Source of the DNA: a virus
DNA length: 64,000 nt
Reading direction: 5' to 3' (one strand)
IMG/VR virus record: IMGVR_UViG_3300033233_000019
Coordinates: 34,913-98,912 of that record
Positions 25,728 through 36,300 of the stretch are shown piece by piece (the first letter of the stretch is position 1; each line of letters begins with the position of its first letter). The position numbers and the translations under genes were made by a program. Under the pieces are notes generated by a model, which did not search any database, was not told the DNA's origin, and worked only from the letters and a program-made list of their open reading frames with translations.

Positions 25728-26101
25728 TGACTAAAAATCAGAGGAATAGCTACATGCGGGAATACAGCAAACGTTGGAAACCCGGCTGTGATTTCAACAA
25801 AAACAGAAATCTAAAGCACAAATACGGGATCACACTGGATCAATATCAACAGATGTTGGTTTTGCAAAATAATTTGTGCTTGTTGTGCAAACAGACTTTT
25901 GATTTTAACGACAACGTTGGTTATGGCAGTCCAGTAATAGACCACGATCACGGCTGCTGTTCTGGAACTAAGTCTTGCGGAAAATGCATTCGTGGAGTGA
26001 TTCATCGCCGTTGCAATATCGGCTTAGGAGCGTTTTCGGACGACGCTGTGCAATTGAGACTAGCCGCTGAATATTTGGAGAAATTCAATGTTAAATCTTA
26101 A
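25727..26101 (+). CDS. Endonuclease VII-like homing nuclease
   Basis: This 124-residue protein has the LKHKYGITLDQYQQML phrase, CLLC, IDHDH, an extra Cys-rich loop (CCSGTKSCGKC) and HRRCNIGLGAFSDD. The inserted Cys cluster between HDH and the terminal Cys-Asn motif is unusual among the copies here. It starts at a TAATG overlap and ends 14 bases inside the next gene. Confidence 0.82.
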   Translation: MTKNQRNSYMREYSKRWKPGCDFNKNRNLKHKYGITLDQYQQMLVLQNNLCLLCKQTFDFNDNVGYGSPVIDHDHGCCSGTKSCGKCIRGVIHRRCNIGLGAFSDDAVQLRLAAEYLEKFNVKS

Positions 26102-26504
26102 CGATACAACTCCTGCGGCACAGGCAGGATATCAGAATGGCGTATGGCAGGAAGATTCCTCTGGCAACGCTTCAATTGCTATGAAGTTCCAAGGCTTCGG
26201 CGGCAAGACAACAATCGCCCCGGTAGCTGGCGCATTGACTGTTGATTGCTCATTAGCAAACAGCTTCTATATCAATGTGAATGCAGCGATCACATCTATG
26301 AACATCACCAACCCGGTTGACGGGCAGGAGATTACAATTCTGTGGGTTCAGGATGGCACTGGACATGCAATTGTGCTGGCAGGAAACATGCAAGGTGCGA
26401 CTGCACCGACGACAACCGCCAACAAAGTAAGCTGCCAAAAGTTCACGTACAACACTGGCAACGGCAACTGGTACGCAGTTTCCGCTGGCGTTGTAAACAT
26501 GTAA
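26088..26504 (+). CDS. Small beta-rich tail fibre protein
   Basis: This 138-residue protein has a Gly/Ala/Thr/Asn-rich sequence with a fibre-like C-terminal half (MNITNPVDGQEITILW, NGNWYAVSAG). It is probably part of the tail appendage set. Start overlaps the HNH gene by 14 bases. Confidence 0.5.
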   Translation: MLNLNDTTPAAQAGYQNGVWQEDSSGNASIAMKFQGFGGKTTIAPVAGALTVDCSLANSFYINVNAAITSMNITNPVDGQEITILWVQDGTGHAIVLAGNMQGATAPTTTANKVSCQKFTYNTGNGNWYAVSAGVVNM

Positions 26505-26512
26505 GGAGAGAC

Positions 26513-26917
26513 ATGGTAACAACACGATGGATTCAGCCGGAAGACCACGACTTGATTACTGAGTCGCTAAAGACCGACGAGTATCACTTCGGAAATGAAG
26601 CCGATTTTTTCTATGATCCAGATACCTGTTGCAACGTCTACGAAGACGAAAACGGGCCGATCATGTATTTGAGGGGATACGTCGATTCCCAAGTCGGTGA
26701 GAGAAGCGTTTGTATCGATATTCAGTTCTTGTCGAACATCGACGCGAGACGCAATATGGAAGCACTGCTGTTCGCCAACAAGTATTTCGTGGCAAACTGC
26801 AAAGAGCAAGGATTTGAAGAACTGGTCTTCAGTACCAAGTCTACAAGACTGAAGAAATTTTGCACGAAGTATCTTGGCTTTGCCGAAGTAGATGGCAAAA
26901 TGCATAAGGTTTTATAA
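26513..26917 (+). CDS. GNAT-fold-like protein
   Basis: This 134-residue protein starts at 26513 with SD GGAGAG. Its order of elements (acidic beta segments, then IQFLSNIDARRNMEALL, a central helix, and a C-terminal FCTKYLGFAEVDG) recalls GNAT acetyltransferase-like proteins often found near podovirus internal virion genes. The acetyl-CoA loop is not clearly conserved, so catalysis is doubtful. Confidence 0.45.
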   Translation: MVTTRWIQPEDHDLITESLKTDEYHFGNEADFFYDPDTCCNVYEDENGPIMYLRGYVDSQVGERSVCIDIQFLSNIDARRNMEALLFANKYFVANCKEQGFEELVFSTKSTRLKKFCTKYLGFAEVDGKMHKVL

Positions 26918-26942
26918 CTGCCAGCTTAATTACCTGTGCAGC

Positions 26943-26970
26943 GGGGAGTGCCCTTTCACTCCCCAATTTT
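26943..26970 (+). terminator. Rho-independent terminator
   Basis: GGGGAGTG at 26943-26950 pairs perfectly with CACTCCCC at 26957-26964 over a 6-base loop, followed by AATTTT. It separates the tail block from the internal virion block. Confidence 0.75.
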
Positions 26971-26985
26971 CTAAAGGGAGAAATC

Positions 26986-27402
26986 ATGAAAATGTCTAAA
27001 TGTCACCCAAATAGATTACATTGGGGAAAAGGATTATGCAAAAGGTGTTGGAGTAAAAAGTGGTACGCTCAGAACAAAGCAAAATGGGAGCGATACTATC
27101 AGAAAAACAAGATAAGAATTTGCAAACGAGTAAAACTTCGTGCCAAAAGTATACCGGATAGGCATATTGTGGAAAGATACGGCATTACTTTGGAACGCTG
27201 GATTGAAATATTTGAAAATCAAGGCCAAGTTTGTGCTATATGCAAAACTGGCAAACCTAACGGACGTGGATGGCATACTGACCACGATCACGACACTGAC
27301 AAGGTGAGAGGCATATTATGCCACCACTGCAATGTCGGTATAGGAAACTTAAAAGATAGCATTGAGCTATTAAACAGTGCTATAAGCTATTTAAGAGAAT
27401 AA
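26986..27402 (+). CDS. Endonuclease VII-like homing nuclease
   Basis: This 138-residue protein has an N-terminal KCHP..GLCKRC zinc motif, VERYGITLERW, CAIC, TDHDHDTDKVRGILC and HHCNVGIGNLKDS. It closely resembles the copy at 63223-63666, which shares the KCHP..GLCKxC N-terminus. SD AAAGGGAG is good. Confidence 0.86.
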   Translation: MKMSKCHPNRLHWGKGLCKRCWSKKWYAQNKAKWERYYQKNKIRICKRVKLRAKSIPDRHIVERYGITLERWIEIFENQGQVCAICKTGKPNGRGWHTDHDHDTDKVRGILCHHCNVGIGNLKDSIELLNSAISYLRE

Positions 27403-27410
27403 GAGGGCAC

Positions 27411-28268
27411 GTGGGATTTTGCGGCGGTAATGTTTCAAGTCAAGAAAAAACGGCGCAAGCTAATCAGGCTGCATTGTCGAACACATTGACGCAACAGGCA
27501 CAGACAATCATGGGTGCCAGTTCCAAAGTGTTCAACGACCTGATCGCTGCATTTGCGCCTATCGTGGCGGCAGGGCCATATCAGGAAGGCTTCTCGCTCT
27601 CCCAATTGGCCGAAATGAAATCTCAGGCGGTCACGCAGACAGGCGTTGCTGCTCGAAATGCCATGACTGCGGTCAAGCAAGCTGCATCTGCCCAAGGCGG
27701 CGGAAACATCCCGCTTCCCGGTGGTGCGACAATCGGCGCTGAAATTGGTGTTGCCAATGCTGCCGCTCAGACGGGCGCAGCGCAGCTAACAGGCATCGAC
27801 CTTGCAAGCAAAGAGCAAGGTCTGAAGAACTTCTATGCTGCCGCTGGTGTACTTGGCGGTGCTCCCGGCGCAGCTTTCGGTGTGGCTAACCAAGCGGGTC
27901 AGGTGGCAACAGGCGCAGCAGCGGCCTCTGCGCAGACAGCCGAAGATATCACAAAGGTTCAAAACCAGCCCGGATGGGGTCTTAGCTTGCTGAGTGCAGC
28001 TTCCTCCCTTGGCGGCGCGGCAATCGGCAAGTGGTGCTGGATTGCTGAAGCACTATACGGTGTTGACGCTCCGAAGACGATATTGGTTCGTAAGTGGATC
28101 AATAACGTTTACGCGAAGACGTTCGTTGGTAAGATCGTGTTGTTCTTCTACGGTCTGCTTGGCAAACAGGTTGCCAAGTTAGTCAAAGTTAGTCCTATGT
28201 TGCAGCGGGTTTTCCACCCGATTTTCGACAAGGCGCTGGCAAAGGCAGAAGCATTCTACAAGGAATAA
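27411..28268 (+). CDS. Internal virion protein (small, Ala-rich)
   Basis: This 285-residue protein uses a GTG start. Residues 1-190 are Ala/Gln/Gly-rich amphipathic helices. Residues 200-285 contain WCWIAEALYG followed by a basic, membrane-seeking segment (IVLFFYGLLG), a pattern common in phage ejection or tail-end proteins. It resembles the first of the ejection proteins in podoviruses. Confidence 0.6.
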   Translation: MGFCGGNVSSQEKTAQANQAALSNTLTQQAQTIMGASSKVFNDLIAAFAPIVAAGPYQEGFSLSQLAEMKSQAVTQTGVAARNAMTAVKQAASAQGGGNIPLPGGATIGAEIGVANAAAQTGAAQLTGIDLASKEQGLKNFYAAAGVLGGAPGAAFGVANQAGQVATGAAAASAQTAEDITKVQNQPGWGLSLLSAASSLGGAAIGKWCWIAEALYGVDAPKTILVRKWINNVYAKTFVGKIVLFFYGLLGKQVAKLVKVSPMLQRVFHPIFDKALAKAEAFYKE

Positions 28269-28270
28269 TT

Positions 28271-31072
28271 ATGGCAGAAGAAACTGAACAGAAAATCGAC
28301 AGTCCCACAGTTGAGCCGACTGAAGAAACGACAGACAACAATCAGCAAGCTGAAGCTGATGTTCAGCCGAAGGAAGAGTCTACTTCAGGCGCAGAGGACA
28401 AGACTGCCGCTTCTGAACCCGCTACTGCACAGCGCATGATTGGTGCGCGTGAAGATAACGCACAGTACGCCAATGCTCCGACGTATTCATCGGACGAGGC
28501 TGTCAGCACTGTTTCTCAACAGTTGTCGCCTGAGCAGCAAAAGATGATGGCGCAGCGTGCAGCAGAGCATGAAGCTATCGATCATACCGCGAGTAAGTGG
28601 AGACATGCAGCCGAAGCTATGGCTGGCGGTGAAGCCACTACCTACAAGTATGACGCTGCAACCGGAGAACTGAAGTCCGAAAAGAAGCCGTTGACCAAAG
28701 GCCAGATTATGATAGGCATTCTTGCCAACGTGTTAGGCGGCATGGGTGCTGGCGCAGGTGCGCGTAATCCGGCTGAAGCCATCGGTCAAGGATTCCAGTA
28801 CGGTGCCAATCAGGTGAAACAGCGTGACGAACAGGCACGTCAGCAAGCGACTGACGACTGGAAGCGTCGTGTTCAGACTATTCAGACTAACTTTCAGATT
28901 CACCAGAACGAAATGGCTCAGAACAAATTGGGATGGGACGCCAGCATGGAAGATGTTAAGCTTGGCGCTCCGCTCTACAAGATGCTGACCGATGGTGAAG
29001 CTGCTGGTGAGTTCAAGGACGAAAACGGCAAGCCGATCAAGGTCATTCAGAAAATCATTTCAGGCAGCGATTTCCAGAAGGAAATTGCCAGCGATCCTAA
29101 TTGGTCGTCTACACATAGCGCCATCAAAATCGGGCAGGAATGGGACATAGACCCGAAGACCGGGAAGCCACATCAGAATCCTTATGGTGACGCTGCAATC
29201 AATATGAAGTACGCGATCATCGACAAACAAGCACTGGAAACCAAGGTGGCTATTCCACCTGAGTTCAGAAAATACATCAAGGGCAACGTTCCTGAAGACT
29301 GGAAAGTTCGTCTTGGATTTCTCAACGATCTGAAGTCCAAAATATCCGCAGCAAATGACAGCAAGCACTACGCTGGTCAACTTACTGGTAAGGATAAAGA
29401 CACAACTTCAGATCGTGCAAACAAAGGAACAACTGAGTCCGGCAAGCCATTTGCTGAAGTGCAAAACGACCCTAACGCTTCGATTTGGGATCGATACCCA
29501 AACCTGAATCAACTGGCAGATGTTATGTCCAAGGTTGAGTCGGGTGGTAAGCCTGACGCGATTAGTGTTCGCAACAATAACCCCGGCAACATCACTAATC
29601 CTGATGGATCGATCAAGAAGTTCAATTCGCCGGAAGAAGGCAGAGCAGCACAACTTGCATTGCTTGGCCGTTTGAAAGAGAAGTATCCTGACCTGACCGC
29701 TCAAGACCTGATCGATGGCGGCAAGGGATATGCAGGATATGCTTCAACCAAGGCACCCGGCAATTCGCCGGAATCGGTTAAGAATTACGTTGACAGCATC
29801 AACCACAACGTTCCGACTGCCGGATTCTCTGGTGCCGCTCCGAAAGACATGCCAAAGGGATTGGAATGGTCTGAACCGGATACCAGCGAGTTAGAGTTGT
29901 CGGCGCACAATGCCCTGAAGAGACTTGGCGGATTCAACGCATTCAGAATCTATCCGGGCGAATCGAAATCGTTTGCGAAGTCACAAGCGGATTCCGGTAA
30001 GATCAACGCCGAAGATTACTCGTCGATACTCAACCTTATGGAGAGCAAAGACGGTAAGTTAAAGGGCGCTGACGCGATCAACGAAGACAAGCAGATTATG
30101 GCTGTTGCTGCGGACGTTAGAAAGAAACGGGCAGAAGCAGGAGTCGCCGTTGACAAGAAACAGGCAGACTTGGATGCCCATAACAAAGCATTCATCAAAG
30201 CCAACGAGCCAATCATCACCGCAGTCGGTGAAGGTAAGCTGTTCAACATTGCTCACATTGTCGGTCTGCGTAATGAAGATCGTAGCGTTTTGGAAAACGA
30301 GATTAGCAGCCGTTACCCGAACTGGAATCCTGAAGAGATTGGCGCAAAGGTTGATCTGTTCAAGGATGCGGCGGGTGCAAAGAAAATGACTGCTGGATCG
30401 TTCGCAAACTCTGTGAACGTCGCCAACACTTCGATTGGTCATATTGCTGGCGCTATTAGCTCTATCGAGCAATTGAAGGCAAAGTATCCTAGTGAATTTT
30501 CAGACACGAGCATGGGATCAAATTCACTGCAATGGTTCAATAAGAAGTTTGGCAATGAGCCAGCATGGAATAGATATCGTGTCGCGTTGGAAACTGGCAT
30601 CACCGATTGGCAGAACTTGCTGAATAATCAGCACGCTCTGACAGACGTTGTGCGTAAACAGACCGACGAATACATGAGTCCGACTTCCCCGCTTGTTAAC
30701 AGCGTGAATGGACTTCAGGAAATGGCTCACACTGCGGCTGTTCGTATTAAGCCTCTGAACGAAACGTGGAAAACCACGATGGGCGCAGATCACCCGAATC
30801 TGATCCAGAATGAAACTCTTGGAGCTATTCGCAAGATCAACAACCCGGAAGTTTCGCGCATCCTTGGCGAAATGAGTACGGGCGGAACGATAACAGGCAG
30901 TAGCGATGGTCGAGGCCAAGGCGGTACGAAAGTTGCCGATTGGGTCAAACCGTTGGAAGCAGGTTACGTTCGCGTTAAAGGCCCGGATGGTCTACCACAC
31001 GACATTAAGGCCGACATGTTGGATGCGGCAAAGAAACAGTATCCGACATTGCAGGTAGTTTTTGAGAAGTAA
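28271..31072 (+). CDS. Internal virion protein with murein hydrolase-like domain
   Basis: This 933-residue protein has an acidic, disordered N-terminus (1-60) and long helical regions. Residues about 415-520 read as a virion lysozyme-like domain (VRNNNPGNIT, FNSPEEGRAAQL, KNYVDSINH). Such domains open the peptidoglycan locally during DNA entry. The remaining parts are helical and probably ejected with the genome. Confidence 0.7.
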   Translation: MAEETEQKIDSPTVEPTEETTDNNQQAEADVQPKEESTSGAEDKTAASEPATAQRMIGAREDNAQYANAPTYSSDEAVSTVSQQLSPEQQKMMAQRAAEHEAIDHTASKWRHAAEAMAGGEATTYKYDAATGELKSEKKPLTKGQIMIGILANVLGGMGAGAGARNPAEAIGQGFQYGANQVKQRDEQARQQATDDWKRRVQTIQTNFQIHQNEMAQNKLGWDASMEDVKLGAPLYKMLTDGEAAGEFKDENGKPIKVIQKIISGSDFQKEIASDPNWSSTHSAIKIGQEWDIDPKTGKPHQNPYGDAAINMKYAIIDKQALETKVAIPPEFRKYIKGNVPEDWKVRLGFLNDLKSKISAANDSKHYAGQLTGKDKDTTSDRANKGTTESGKPFAEVQNDPNASIWDRYPNLNQLADVMSKVESGGKPDAISVRNNNPGNITNPDGSIKKFNSPEEGRAAQLALLGRLKEKYPDLTAQDLIDGGKGYAGYASTKAPGNSPESVKNYVDSINHNVPTAGFSGAAPKDMPKGLEWSEPDTSELELSAHNALKRLGGFNAFRIYPGESKSFAKSQADSGKINAEDYSSILNLMESKDGKLKGADAINEDKQIMAVAADVRKKRAEAGVAVDKKQADLDAHNKAFIKANEPIITAVGEGKLFNIAHIVGLRNEDRSVLENEISSRYPNWNPEEIGAKVDLFKDAAGAKKMTAGSFANSVNVANTSIGHIAGAISSIEQLKAKYPSEFSDTSMGSNSLQWFNKKFGNEPAWNRYRVALETGITDWQNLLNNQHALTDVVRKQTDEYMSPTSPLVNSVNGLQEMAHTAAVRIKPLNETWKTTMGADHPNLIQNETLGAIRKINNPEVSRILGEMSTGGTITGSSDGRGQGGTKVADWVKPLEAGYVRVKGPDGLPHDIKADMLDAAKKQYPTLQVVFEK

Positions 31073-31081
31073 AGGAGCATC

Positions 31082-32887
31082 ATGCCGGAACCAGAACAAG
31101 CAGTAAAACCCGCCACTTCTCAGTCAGCAGGGCCAGCGCAATCTGGCCCCGTTGATTTCTCTGCATTTGGCGAGAAGCCGAAAGATGGTTCGACACCATC
31201 TACGCCACAAGCGTCACCACAGGGTGCCGTTGATATGTCGGCGTTTGGTGAGAAGCCGAAGGGACAGGAACAAGCTGCACCGGAAGCACAAGGTACACCG
31301 GAAGAGAAGCCTAGTGGTATGGAAGCCGTTTCTGGCTTTGAAGCTGGCGCTACTCCTGAGACTGGTTATCATCCGGGGCCACTTAATAAGGGTGTCACTG
31401 GCGGTATGGGTGCCGAAGCTCTGGACATGCTCAAAGGTCTGCCTAAGATGACATTGGGCGTTCCCGGCCTTGCATACGAGCATCTGAAATACGTTCCTTC
31501 ACAGTATCGTGCATACGAAGCCGCCCGTCAAAAGGGATTGTCTCCTGTGGAATCGATGAAAGTTGTTCAGCAGGAGATTCAGAAAAAGGGCAACGCTTAC
31601 ACTCAGTTAGTGCAGCGTGTCAAAGATTTGAGAAGCGCAGATTCGGAAACGTCAGCCAGAGCTATTGGCAAGACGATCATGGATTTGGTTCCTATCGCAT
31701 TAGGTCTTGCTGAAGGCGTTGCGCCAGCGGCAGAGGAAGCTGCTATTCCGGCTGCGGCTGAAGCCACGGCTCCAATTGCGGCTGAAGCTGCTCCTATCGA
31801 AGCTGCGGCTGCGAGAACTGCACAGCAAGTTACACATCGTTACAATCCAGCAACCAAATCAGTCGAGCCTATTCAACAGGCAGTGGCTAAGGGCGCTGGT
31901 CAGGTTGCGGAGAAAGTTGGTCTGCCGGAAGGTACGGCAGCAACCGTAGCTCCGTCTGGTGAAGCAATTCAGCCAGCAATCGAGCACGGTCTGAATGAAG
32001 TATCGGAAATGGCAGCAAAGGATGCTGGTGTTCCGTTCGCTAAAGGCGCTGATGTTCGTGATTCAATCGGAGCCACTGCTAGAGCTACCAAGGCAAGCGC
32101 CAGTGCAGATTACAAAGCACTGGACAACGCTTCGGAAGGTCGCTGGCAGCGTTTCGATGATTCTATCGAGAACATCAACAAAGAAATCGCTGAAAAGGTT
32201 GGCATCGACGACGAGAAAGTTACTCGTTTGGAAGCACGCCGTGATGATATCTTGGCTTCGCAAGAAAACATGCTCAAAGACATGGTTTCCGAAGGCAAGG
32301 TCGATCCGTCTATCGCTGATCGTGCCAGAGCAGCATACAAGAAGTCAATGGCATTGCACGACGTTAACGCCGCTGTTCGTGGCGCGACCAAGCGCACTGT
32401 CGTTGCTGGTAAGTCCGCGAACGTGACCGATCCTGATGGATTGCTCAATCGTTTGAACAAACTCAATGATGTTCCTCCGTCCGGTGGCCCAAGTCGCTTG
32501 CAGCAAGCATTAGGCGAGAAGGGTGCAAAGACAGCTATCGAGCACGCAGAGAATGCTCAGATTGCAAAGGCAGCGATCAAGGAATTTACTCCGACTTCCT
32601 CTACTGGTAAAGTTGCTCTTGAAGACATACTTAGAAAGCATACAACTGCCAAGCCGGGAATAGTCACTGGTGCTAAAGGCAAGGTAGACTGGAAAGCAGC
32701 AATGAATGATTTTGAACAGCTTGAACCAGCAGAACGTAATGCTATGTTTGGTAACGATGTGCCTGCTCTTCGTTCAATGTTGGCTCGTAATGCCAGAATA
32801 CAAACTGCAAAAGAGTGGATACTGAAATACGGAGGGTACGCCGCAGCCGGTGCAGCGGGTGCTGATATTCTTCGTATGACTTTTTAA
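31082..32887 (+). CDS. Internal virion protein (Ala/Glu-rich)
   Basis: This 601-residue protein has a disordered Pro/Gln-rich N-terminus with an internal near-repeat (VDFSAFGEKPK and VDMSAFGEKPK). Long amphipathic helices and a strongly Ala-rich region near 205-245 follow. A hydrophobic Gly/Ala segment lies at the C-terminus. It lies between the two other large internal proteins and is probably ejected with the DNA. Confidence 0.55.
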   Translation: MPEPEQAVKPATSQSAGPAQSGPVDFSAFGEKPKDGSTPSTPQASPQGAVDMSAFGEKPKGQEQAAPEAQGTPEEKPSGMEAVSGFEAGATPETGYHPGPLNKGVTGGMGAEALDMLKGLPKMTLGVPGLAYEHLKYVPSQYRAYEAARQKGLSPVESMKVVQQEIQKKGNAYTQLVQRVKDLRSADSETSARAIGKTIMDLVPIALGLAEGVAPAAEEAAIPAAAEATAPIAAEAAPIEAAAARTAQQVTHRYNPATKSVEPIQQAVAKGAGQVAEKVGLPEGTAATVAPSGEAIQPAIEHGLNEVSEMAAKDAGVPFAKGADVRDSIGATARATKASASADYKALDNASEGRWQRFDDSIENINKEIAEKVGIDDEKVTRLEARRDDILASQENMLKDMVSEGKVDPSIADRARAAYKKSMALHDVNAAVRGATKRTVVAGKSANVTDPDGLLNRLNKLNDVPPSGGPSRLQQALGEKGAKTAIEHAENAQIAKAAIKEFTPTSSTGKVALEDILRKHTTAKPGIVTGAKGKVDWKAAMNDFEQLEPAERNAMFGNDVPALRSMLARNARIQTAKEWILKYGGYAAAGAAGADILRMTF

Positions 32888-32896
32888 TTTCAACCT

Positions 32897-32958
32897 AACT
32901 GTCGTTTCGTCCAATCCGACAGTTATTGGCGGCTTACGCTTTGCAAGGTGTAAGCCGC
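32897..32958 (+). terminator. Two tandem hairpins
   Basis: AACTGTCG at 32897-32904 pairs with CGACAGTT at 32917-32924, and GCGGCTTAC at 32929-32937 pairs with GTAAGCCGC at 32950-32958, both perfectly. No T-run is present. They may reduce read-through into the HNH gene or stabilise the upstream mRNA end. Confidence 0.5.
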
Positions 32959-32969
32959 AGTAGTATGAT
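32941..32969 (+). promoter_or_regulatory. Possible sigma70 promoter
   Basis: TTGCAA at 32941-32946 and TATGAT at 32964-32969 are 17 bases apart, giving four and five of six consensus matches. It overlaps the second hairpin and lies just before the HNH gene at 32989. Confidence 0.3.
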
Positions 32970-32988
32970 TGGATGAGATTGGGCGGAT

Positions 32989-33387
32989 ATGAAAAAGTTA
33001 GAACCGGATTATGAGAAAAGTAGGCATCACAAGTATTATGAAGAGCACAAAGATCAGATAAAGGCACGAGTAAAAGAGTATGACAAGACACACAAGCGAG
33101 ACTCGAAAAGTAAGAAACTTAAACACAATTTTGGCATTACTTTAGAGCAATACAACGACATGCTTGTGTCACAAAACGGTGTATGTGCGATCTGTAAGCA
33201 AGTGGAAACTCACAAGCACAAGAGCGGCGTGCTGTGCAAATTATCTGTCGATCACTGCCATACAACAGGTAGAAATAGAAAATTGTTGTGTCACAAATGT
33301 AATTTAGGACTTGGGATTTTTAACGATAATCCAGTCGTATTACACGATGCGGCTCGATATCTGGAAGAATGCAATTATGGCAACTAA
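32989..33387 (+). CDS. Endonuclease VII-like homing nuclease
   Basis: This 132-residue protein has a Lys-rich N-terminus lacking the first zinc motif. It has LKHNFGITLEQYNDML, CAIC, VDHCHTTGRNRKLLC and HKCNLGLG. The HNH core looks intact. Its last 11 bases overlap the start of the 1294-residue gene. Confidence 0.83.
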   Translation: MKKLEPDYEKSRHHKYYEEHKDQIKARVKEYDKTHKRDSKSKKLKHNFGITLEQYNDMLVSQNGVCAICKQVETHKHKSGVLCKLSVDHCHTTGRNRKLLCHKCNLGLGIFNDNPVVLHDAARYLEECNYGN

Positions 33388-36300
33388 TGCACCGACACCT
33401 AATTTTAGCGTAACAGGGTTTGAACAATCTCCGCCGGAGCAGGATCAGGCAACAGTGGCCAATACCTCTGCCAGCGTTGAGCCAACTGGTGCAACGCCAG
33501 ATATATCAAAAAACATCGCTGAATCGATTAAATCGATGAAGACTGTTGGCGAATATGAGCCTTCTCCAGCGGTTCACGCCAATCTGCACTATGATCCAAA
33601 ATCTCACAAGTACGTAGACCTTGGTGTTCCGAATGTTTCTTCAATTGGAATACCGCACGACGCGGACGCCAATGCTGTTTCGGATGCAGTCTACAGTGCG
33701 TACAACAAAATCTTTCCGTTTCGGTCTGCCGAAGACAAAGATTTGCTGACTGACGTTGGCAAGGTCGTCGGCGCAACCGAAGCTATGTCTCGCAAAGGTG
33801 CTGAAGTTGGTGGCAAGGTAGCACTGGGAATGCTGACCGGACAGGGGACAGTCACAGGATTTGAACCTGTCGAAGATTTGCCAACCGTTACACCTGAAGA
33901 GTTCAAGAAAAGCAATCCAGTTGCGGCTGGTATCGCACAAGGTCTTGGAGAAACAGTCGGCGGCTTTGTGGCCGATCCTAAGAACTGGCCTTTGATGTTC
34001 TCCGCTTCAGCAGCACCGTTGCTTCGTAGCTCGATCCAATTTGGATTCGCAATGCTTATGGGCAAAGGAATGGTTGACGAAGCTAATCAATTGGCTGAGA
34101 ATTGGGACAATCTTACACCTGACGAACGCGCCAAGGAAGTTACCAAACTTGGACTTGGCACGATCATGGCGGTAGAAGCCACTCGTCACGCAACAAACAA
34201 CGGTGTCGATGCTATCACTGGAACCAAGATTGGTGAAGCTTCGCACGTTGCTGTTGAAATCAACGGCAAGAATTACGATCTGCCGAAGGAGCACGCTGGT
34301 TGGATGGCGGAAGCTATCCACAAATACACTGCGGAAAACGAACCTTTATTCCACGGCCCTTATCCTGAAGCAGAAGTTAAACAGCCAATCGCTGAAGGTC
34401 TGACTCCTGAAGGCGCGAACTTCTCTAACGAAGAGATTGCGCGTCAGGCTCGTGGCGAGAAGTACTACACCGTTTCAAAGGGCGGCAACATCACAGCCCA
34501 AATGTCGCAGCCGGATGCGGCCAGTGACTTGAAGGGCGGCGCGGTAGTAAAAGTTCTGCCGGATGGAACATACGATGTTCAGCGTGGCGATTCATCCATC
34601 GCTGAGAAGTACAAGGATCGTGTTCTGGAAGCAAACAAACCGCCGAAGGATTTGTCGGTAGCCGACGACTGGCAAAAGATTGTCGAGTCAACGGAACCCG
34701 GCACAGAGCATGTTCAAACAGCATTTCCAAATTCCGATGTGAGTAGACTGACCGACAGCAGTTGGAAAGTTAAGACTCCTGCTGGACACGACATCATAGT
34801 GGTTAAAACGCCAGAAGTTTCGACTGAAGGTTCTGGTATCACACTAAAGAATAATCAGTATGCGGCAGGCTCATGGCAGCAAATTGACACAGGCGGTATC
34901 ATGTACTTGGCAAAGATTGCTGGTCAAGACACCGTTCATCACGAAGCATTTCACGCAGCAATGGATTTGGCATTAAGTAAAGCCGAGCGCAAATCAATCA
35001 TTGATCGTTACGGTAATGAAGAAATGGCTGCGGAAGCGTATGGTAAATGGAAACCACAAGCAGAGACAAATACTTTGTTTGGAAAAATTCAAGCATACTT
35101 TGGTCGTTTGTACAATTCTATATTAAACCCGGCAGAGAATGTTTTCTCAGACATTCGCTCAGGCAAAGCGTGGGAAAAATCAGCAAAGCAGGCCGGACTA
35201 GATAATACAGTAAATCTTTCGATTGGTAAGAAACCTGTAAGCGATGATAATTTAACAAAAAAAATCATGGCAGAACATGCCCTCGGTGGGTCAACGTTCA
35301 ATGCAAAGACCGGGGAAAATCAAAAAGATTCTAACACTTACGCAGTCAGTACTGAGCCAGACAGAACAAGAGTTATCAACGGACCTATTACTGATAAACA
35401 TATCGCTGACTTTAGAAAAGATAATGCCGATAAACTTATAAAAGATTCGGATAACTATTCATTAGGCACATGGAAAGCTGGTGACGGTAGTCATCAGTTG
35501 GATGTGGTTAGACACGTAAAGACAGAGGCAGAAGCACAGAAATTGGGAAGAGAGAATCGTCAGATAGCAGCATACCACTTGGGTGATAAGGGCGAAGTAC
35601 CAATACAATATCCTCTTACTAACGCGTTAAGAGAAAAGTACGGTACTGACAATAATCCGGCACAGACAGGATTTGTGTCTGTAAATGGAGACTTTATTTC
35701 TCTTGGTCCTACCGAACATCCTCCCGCTTTGATGGCGGCTTTTCGTGATGCTGGAATTAAACTTCCCAAAGACATTACTATAAATAACGTACTTCCTTGG
35801 TTTTTGGATCAAGAGGGTGCTGTCCGCGTGCGTATTCGTCGTTCTCCCGCAGGATGGGAGATGGCAATTAGTTCTCCAACAAATATTCGTCCAGAAACAG
35901 TTGATACACTTAAACGTGGTCTTGAAAGTATGGGACCACATGCGAATGCATATGTAGAAAAAACTACGCCTGACGAATCCTCCAATCAATATAAACGAAT
36001 TGAGGAAGCTAATCCCGATAAACTTGAGACTGCTTTGCGTGATATTAAAGCATACACAGCGAAAGCACCAGAGGTAGTTCCAGAAATTAAAAATCCACTA
36101 GCGGCGGCAGCAGAATCTTTAGGTGGTAAAGAGGCAAACGATCCTATTGATTTACTACGTCCTGAAGAGAAGGCACGTTTGACCCCAAAGGCGCAAGCTA
36201 AGCTTCGTGATGAATATGCACGTCTTCAAGGTAGTATACCTGAACAGGCCGCTGCGGTTCGTGTTGGTATGACAGCATCAGATTGGTGGGATCGTGGGCA